A stretch of DNA of 9,566 nucleotides from Pyrinomonadaceae bacterium (lineage in GTDB: Bacteria > Acidobacteriota > Blastocatellia > Pyrinomonadales > Pyrinomonadaceae). The notes beneath the pieces are model-generated. The model did not search any database. It had not been told where the DNA came from and saw nothing but the letters and a program-made list of their open reading frames with translations. The position numbers were made by a program, and so were the translations under genes. The stretch lies in contig JAICQI010000169.1 in assembly GCA_025937955.1 (NCBI GenBank), forward strand, positions 1 through 9,566, in the 5' to 3' direction. Of this stretch, positions 6,273 to 9,566 are shown one piece after another. Each line of letters opens with the position of its first letter. The first letter of the stretch is position 1.

Positions 6273-7238
6273 TCAGAAGTTCTTCACCAAGTCCATGCCT
6301 TGATACAAGTGGGCCACCTGCTCCGCATACCCGTTGAACAACAGCGTATCGCGACGTCCGTATTCCCCGATCCTTCGCTCGGTCGCCTGGCTCCAGCGTG
6401 GATGAGGAACGTTCGGATTCACATTGGAGTAAAACCCATATTCGTCCGGTGCCTGGATGTTCCAGGTTGTCGGTGGCTCACCGGCCACGAGCGTTATCTT
6501 GACTATTGATTTGATGCTCTTGAAACCATACTTCCAGGGCACCACCAATCGCACGGGCGCTCCGTCCTGAGGCGGCAATGTCTCGTCATACATACCGGTT
6601 GCCATAATGGTCAACGGGTGCATCGCTTCATCCAAACGAAGCCCCTCGACGTACGGCCAATCAAGTATGCCCGTGCGCTGGTTCGGCATCCGTTCCGGAT
6701 CCAGGAGGGTTTGAAATGCGACGTAGCGCGCGGCTGACGTCGGTTCGACCTTCTCGAGCAGCTTGTACAGTGGAAATCCGATCCACGGGATCACCATGGA
6801 CCAACCTTCAACACACCGCAATCGGTAGATCCGTTCCTCGAGAGGAAACTTCAGCAACTCGTCGAGATCGAAAACCCTCGGTTTGTTGACCAGACCTTCT
6901 ACAGAAACAGCCCAGGGCCGCGTAATAAAACCTTTAGCGGCATAAGCGACGCCGCTTTTCGACGTGTCGAACTCATAAAAGTTGTTGTAATTGGTAATCG
7001 CCTCCAAAGGAGTCAATTTATCGGTGACGGCGAACCCTTCCTTGATCGCTTCTGCCTGCGGTGCTTTTGCGACTTGCTGCAACTTGTCGCCTTCGACACG
7101 TTCCGCAGGCGGCGGATTCAAACGACGATAAAGCAGCGTGCTGGCTGTCGCAGTGCCAGCCAGCGCTGCTGCTTTCATGAACAGCCGCCGGTTCAGATAA
7201 ACCTGTTTGTCCGTAACCTTTTCTGATTTATCGACCAT
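6273..7238 (-). CDS. msrP: MsrP, Tat-exported molybdopterin methionine sulfoxide reductase catalytic subunit
   Basis: This 321-aa protein starts at ATG 7238, where AAGG stands 8 nt upstream. A TTG at 7289 in the same frame would add 17 residues with no ribosome site and push the Tat signal inward. The N-terminus carries a twin-arginine signal (N16-R-R-L-F-M-K, then AAALAGTATAS), showing folded export with cofactor. The sulfite-oxidase-type molybdopterin domain fills the rest. C142 in RLRCVEGWSMVIPW is the expected molybdenum ligand, and PVRLVVPWKYGFKSIKSI matches the family. It reduces both diastereomers of protein-bound methionine sulfoxide in the periplasm, with electrons from MsrQ. msrQ begins 2 nt after the stop, forming an operon. 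A DASS transporter gene is divergent across a 166-nt spacer. Confidence 0.96.
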   Translation of the reverse strand: MVDKSEKVTDKQVYLNRRLFMKAAALAGTATASTLLYRRLNPPPAERVEGDKLQQVAKAPQAEAIKEGFAVTDKLTPLEAITNYNNFYEFDTSKSGVAYAAKGFITRPWAVSVEGLVNKPRVFDLDELLKFPLEERIYRLRCVEGWSMVIPWIGFPLYKLLEKVEPTSAARYVAFQTLLDPERMPNQRTGILDWPYVEGLRLDEAMHPLTIMATGMYDETLPPQDGAPVRLVVPWKYGFKSIKSIVKITLVAGEPPTTWNIQAPDEYGFYSNVNPNVPHPRWSQATERRIGEYGRRDTLLFNGYAEQVAHLYQGMDLVKNF

Positions 7239-7376
7239 TTTCCAGACCTTGCACTTTAGAATACCTCTATTCGTCGCTTGGTTCGCCAAATACTTACGCG
7301 CACGGCATCCTCTTTGGATTGATTAGAAAAAACTTTCTGATCTGTGCTGTTTTGTGTTAATCCGTGGCTGTAATCT

Positions 7377-7394
7377 TTTGATTTTGAAATCAAA
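7377..7394. promoter_or_regulatory. Perfect 8-bp inverted repeat (candidate operator or leader hairpin)
   Basis: TTTGATTT (7377-7384) and AAATCAAA (7387-7394) are perfect inverted copies separated by 2 nt. The right arm overlaps the Shine-Dalgarno of the DASS gene (AAAGGA, 7392-7397). It could be a repressor site between the divergent msrP and DASS genes, or act at the RNA level by masking the ribosome site. The arms are AT-rich, so chance is possible. Confidence 0.4.
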
Positions 7395-7404
7395 GGACGA
7401 TTGC

Positions 7405-8871
7405 GTGGAACAACCATCGACGGCACCTCCTGTCAAAACCGAACACGAACCCGCCGACAAGATTGGATTTCGAAGCAGACTTCTTCGTTGGGGAATTGTG
7501 CTGTTTGTTGCTGCCGGCATTCTCCTGATTCCAGTTCCAACCGGCATTACCCCTCAATCGTGGCGCTTACTCGCAATCTTCGCCGCCACGATCACGGGCT
7601 CGATCGTTCGTCCGATTCCAGGCGCGGCAATAGTTTTACTCGGTGTGGCGGCACTCCCGGTATTCAGAGTGATGACGATCAACGAGTCCCTCACCGGCTA
7701 CGCCGATCCGGTTGTGTGGTTGGTGCTGGCCGCCTTTTTCATTTCTCGCGGCATGATTAAGACTGGTTTGGGGCGACGCATCGCTTTCCTCTTCATCCAT
7801 GCCATTGGCAAGCACTCTCTCGGACTCAGCTACGCCCTCGCATCAACGGAGACAGTGCTGGCGACAGTAATCCCATCAACCGGTGCTCGTTCAGGCGGCA
7901 TAATTTTTCCCATCGCGAAGAGTTTGGCCGAGGCGTACGATTCCAGACCCGGCCCAACGGCACGTCGCCTCGGCGCTTTTCTGATGACCAGTGTTTACCA
8001 ATGTAACGTCATCGTGTGCGCAATGTTTTTGACGGGGCAGGCGTCGAATCCGATCATCGCGCGCTTCGCAAAGGAAGTGACCGGAATCGAGATTACCTAC
8101 GCCCGTTGGGCGATCGCCGCGATCGTTCCCGGGCTCTTATCGCTTTTGCTGGTGCCATGGGTGCTTTATCTAGTCTCTCCCCCGGAAATCAAGCACACGC
8201 CAAGAGCCAGCGAGATGGCCTCAGTGGAATTGAAAGCCATGGGCCCGATGAAATGGTCCGAATGGTTGATGCTGCTGGTGTTTCTCTTCGTGGCGATTCT
8301 CTGGATGACCAGCAAGCTGCACGGCATCGACTACGCGGCGGTCGCTTTGTTAGGGATCAGCGTGCTGTTGATCACAGGCGTACTCGACTGGGAAGACCTC
8401 ATCAACGAAAAGGCAGCGTGGGGAGTGTTTATTTGGTATGGCGGGCTACTTCGCATGGCTGAAGCGCTGGGCCAAACCGGAATCACGAAACGATTTGCTG
8501 ATGCATCGGCGAGTTTGACGACCGGATGGAAGTGGTGGCTGGCCCTGGCGTCGTTGCTGCTGATCTATTTCTACGCACACTACGTCTTTGCCAGTATTAC
8601 CGCGCACGTAACGGCGATGTTTGTGCCGTTTCTGATTGTGATACTTGCGGCAGGAACGCCGACATATCTGGGTGTGCTCTCGTTGGCCTACTTTTCCAAC
8701 CTGGGTGCAGCGCTCACGCATTACGGCACCACGCCTGCACCGATATACTTCGGCGCCGGTTACACCACCCAACGAGTGTGGTGGGGCCTGGGCCTGATTA
8801 CGTCTTTGATAACGATCACCGTCTGGAGTCTGGTTGGTTTCACCTGGTGGAAGATTCTCAAACTCTGGTAA
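7405..8871 (+). CDS. DASS/SLC13-family dicarboxylate (anion:Na+ or antiport) transporter
   Basis: This 488-aa protein starts at GTG 7405, with AAAGGA (7392-7397) 7 nt upstream. An upstream in-frame GTG at 7354 lacks a ribosome site. A short hydrophilic N-terminus (~1-28) precedes about 12 hydrophobic segments. Two family signature hairpins are visible. One is STGARSGGIIFP near 158-169. The other is FSNLGAALTHYGTTPAP at 430-446, closely resembling the CitT/TtdT and plant plastid 2-oxoglutarate/malate branch. This family moves C4/C5 dicarboxylates or citrate across the inner membrane, by exchange or with sodium. The first hairpin reads STG where the SNT motif is usual, so substrate or ion coupling may differ. 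The DUF3052-like gene follows after 5 nt, probably on the same transcript. The exact substrate cannot be told from sequence. Confidence 0.92.
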   Translation: MEQPSTAPPVKTEHEPADKIGFRSRLLRWGIVLFVAAGILLIPVPTGITPQSWRLLAIFAATITGSIVRPIPGAAIVLLGVAALPVFRVMTINESLTGYADPVVWLVLAAFFISRGMIKTGLGRRIAFLFIHAIGKHSLGLSYALASTETVLATVIPSTGARSGGIIFPIAKSLAEAYDSRPGPTARRLGAFLMTSVYQCNVIVCAMFLTGQASNPIIARFAKEVTGIEITYARWAIAAIVPGLLSLLLVPWVLYLVSPPEIKHTPRASEMASVELKAMGPMKWSEWLMLLVFLFVAILWMTSKLHGIDYAAVALLGISVLLITGVLDWEDLINEKAAWGVFIWYGGLLRMAEALGQTGITKRFADASASLTTGWKWWLALASLLLIYFYAHYVFASITAHVTAMFVPFLIVILAAGTPTYLGVLSLAYFSNLGAALTHYGTTPAPIYFGAGYTTQRVWWGLGLITSLITITVWSLVGFTWWKILKLW

Positions 8872-8876
8872 CCAAA

Positions 8877-9293
8877 ATGGCTGGATACTCAGGAACACCC
8901 TTAGCGAAGAAACTTGGTATCAAAGAAGGATCTCGAATCGCACTGGTGAATGCGCCGAAAGACTTTCAATCCGAGTTGGGAGAACTACCCGACGACGTGA
9001 AGTTCTTAAAGCCCTCAACCAAGTCCCTCGATCTCATTCTCTTCTTCGTCCTGTCTGAGCGAGCACTTGCTCGTGATTTCGCGAAACTCGCCGAAAGAAT
9101 CACCGCTAACGGCATGATCTGGATCGCGTGGCCAAAGAAGAGTTCAGGTGTGCCAACGGATCTTTCATTCGAACGCGTACAGCGCATCGGTCTCGATGCA
9201 GGACTCGTCGACGTAAAGATCTGCGCGGTAGATGAAACCTGGTCCGGTCTCAAGTTTGTTTACCGGCTCAAAGATCGATCGAGCCGCAAGTAA
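8877..9293 (+). CDS. DUF3052-family small protein
   Basis: This 138-aa protein starts at ATG 8877, 5 nt after the transporter stop. The frame stays open far upstream, but only inside the transporter gene. The start sequence MAGYSGTPLAKKLGIKEG followed by ALVNAP is the typical opening of DUF3052 proteins, which I recognise by eye rather than by search. The body alternates strands and helices (SLDLILFFVLSE; FAKLAERITANGMIWIAWPKKSSG; GLDAGLVDVKICAVDETWSGLKFVYR), an alpha/beta layout reminiscent of the end of a Rossmann-like fold. No cofactor-binding or catalytic motif can be named. It is soluble, with no signal peptide. No good ribosome site is present, so translation is probably coupled to the transporter. 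Function is unknown. Confidence 0.85.
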   Translation: MAGYSGTPLAKKLGIKEGSRIALVNAPKDFQSELGELPDDVKFLKPSTKSLDLILFFVLSERALARDFAKLAERITANGMIWIAWPKKSSGVPTDLSFERVQRIGLDAGLVDVKICAVDETWSGLKFVYRLKDRSSRK

Positions 9294-9536
9294 AGAATCA
9301 GCTTCCACAGTTTTCCACAGATCCTGAGGAAATCTTTGTGGAAATCATAGTGCCGAGTTTTACAAAGCTGTTACAAGCGCACACTTAGAACACTTTGCAC
9401 ACGTTAGCGGCGTGCTCACAAAGCTTTTTGTATGAACGTATTAACCTCCCAGGATAGTCTCAACTCGCGAGCGCCACTCTGACCTTTTTCACCGCTGGTC
9501 CATGGTGTTTTTCACCGCGCTACTAATTGTGGGACC
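9294..9536. other. Noncoding region with DnaA-box-like sequences (possible origin or DnaA-regulated promoter)
   Basis: Three CCACA-type boxes cluster at its left end. TTTTCCACA (9311-9319) is one mismatch from TTATCCACA. ATTTCCACA on the minus strand (9345-9337) has two mismatches. GCTTCCACA (9301-9309) is weaker. The first two are inverted and part of a longer inverted repeat (9312-9322 with 9332-9344). A small hairpin ACAAA-GCTT-TTTGT lies further right, and two copies of TTTTTCACCGC lie before the next gene. No ORF is visible. Whether this is oriC cannot be decided because the gene to the right is cut off. Confidence 0.35.
9485..9518. repeat. Two direct copies of TTTTTCACCGC, 23 nt apart
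   Basis: Exact 11-nt copies lie at 9485-9495 and 9508-9518, about two helical turns apart and just 18 nt before the ATG of the last gene. An additional inverted pair TGGTCC (9496-9501) and GGACCA (9532-9537) reaches the start codon. The arrangement resembles a double binding site for a regulator on one DNA face. Confidence 0.5.
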
Positions 9537-9566
9537 ATGAAAAATAAATACGAAGTGCTTGCGCCA
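9537..9566 (+). CDS. Start of an unidentified gene (first ten codons, runs off the right edge)
   Basis: An ATG at 9537 opens a frame reading MKNKYEVLAP to the window end. Only ten codons are visible, and the ribosome site is poor (GGGA only 2 nt away), so this is tentative. The regulatory-looking sequence upstream supports a gene beginning here. If the DnaA-like boxes are real, dnaA or a neighbour would be a natural candidate, but the ten residues do not show it. Confidence 0.35.
   Translation, partial: MKNKYEVLAP

Noticed and set aside
7239..7289. Upstream TTG start for MsrP adding 17 residues
   Set aside because: It has no ribosome site, and it would bury the Tat motif. ATG 7238 has AAGG at good spacing and places the RR at residues 17-18.
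7354..7404. Upstream GTG start for the transporter
   Set aside because: The GTG at 7354 lacks a Shine-Dalgarno, and the extension runs through a repeat-like and palindromic stretch. GTG 7405 has AAAGGA at 7 nt.
8016..8462. 148-aa plus-strand ORF inside the transporter gene
   Set aside because: It is a shifted frame of a clear membrane protein, rich in Arg and Asp, with no domain.
8526..8876. Upstream in-frame extension of the DUF3052-type gene
   Set aside because: It overlaps the transporter's conserved C-terminal half in another frame. The family-typical N-terminus starts exactly at ATG 8877.
1..9566. CRISPR array, tRNA, insertion sequence or phage genes
   Set aside because: I looked for regularly spaced repeats, cloverleaf-like segments, terminal inverted repeats and transposase or phage motifs, and found none.

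Overview
The window looks like a chromosomal segment of a Gram-negative bacterium. Acidobacteriota, perhaps class Blastocatellia, is my best guess. This rests on family content and protein style (long TPR proteins ending in a Fis-like HTH, Pro/Thr-rich linkers after signal peptides, a DUF3052-type protein, moderate GC), not on a marker gene. Nine genes are supported: seven complete ones with a fairly clear family, one truncated at the left edge, and one that begins only at the right edge. I see no tRNA, rRNA, CRISPR array, transposase or phage gene.

Left part (1-1857). A small secreted protein runs off the left edge on the minus strand. It is divergent from a 502-aa TPR protein with a C-terminal helix-turn-helix. 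The 138-nt spacer holds a promoter for the small protein, bracketed by an inverted repeat. A clear intrinsic terminator follows the TPR gene. A secreted peptide beside a TPR/HTH protein recalls RRNPP peptide-sensing pairs of Gram-positive bacteria with the domain order reversed. This is the best candidate here for an undescribed system, but the link is inference.

Centre (1899-5247, plus strand). The first gene encodes an exported protein with two SurA-N-like repeats fused to a DsbA-type thioredoxin domain (CPAC active site). The second encodes an ABC1/AarF/UbiB-family atypical kinase with two C-terminal membrane helices. The UbiB-like gene ends tail-to-tail with a minus-strand PilZ gene, and their stop codons share the four bases CTAG inside a potential hairpin.

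Minus-strand cluster (7238 down to 5244). msrP (Tat-exported molybdopterin methionine sulfoxide reductase) and msrQ (heme b membrane partner) lie 2 nt apart, followed after 82 nt by the PilZ gene. MsrPQ repairs oxidised methionine in periplasmic proteins using electrons from the respiratory chain. With the DsbA-like protein, this makes the window rich in envelope thiol/sulfur redox functions.

Right part (7405-9566, plus strand). A DASS/SLC13 dicarboxylate transporter starts from GTG behind a good Shine-Dalgarno and is followed after 5 nt by a small DUF3052-type gene. The last ~270 nt are noncoding, with DnaA-box-like sequences and a repeated 11-mer, then the first ten codons of a further gene. 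This could be a replication origin or a DnaA-responsive promoter, but the evidence is only suggestive.
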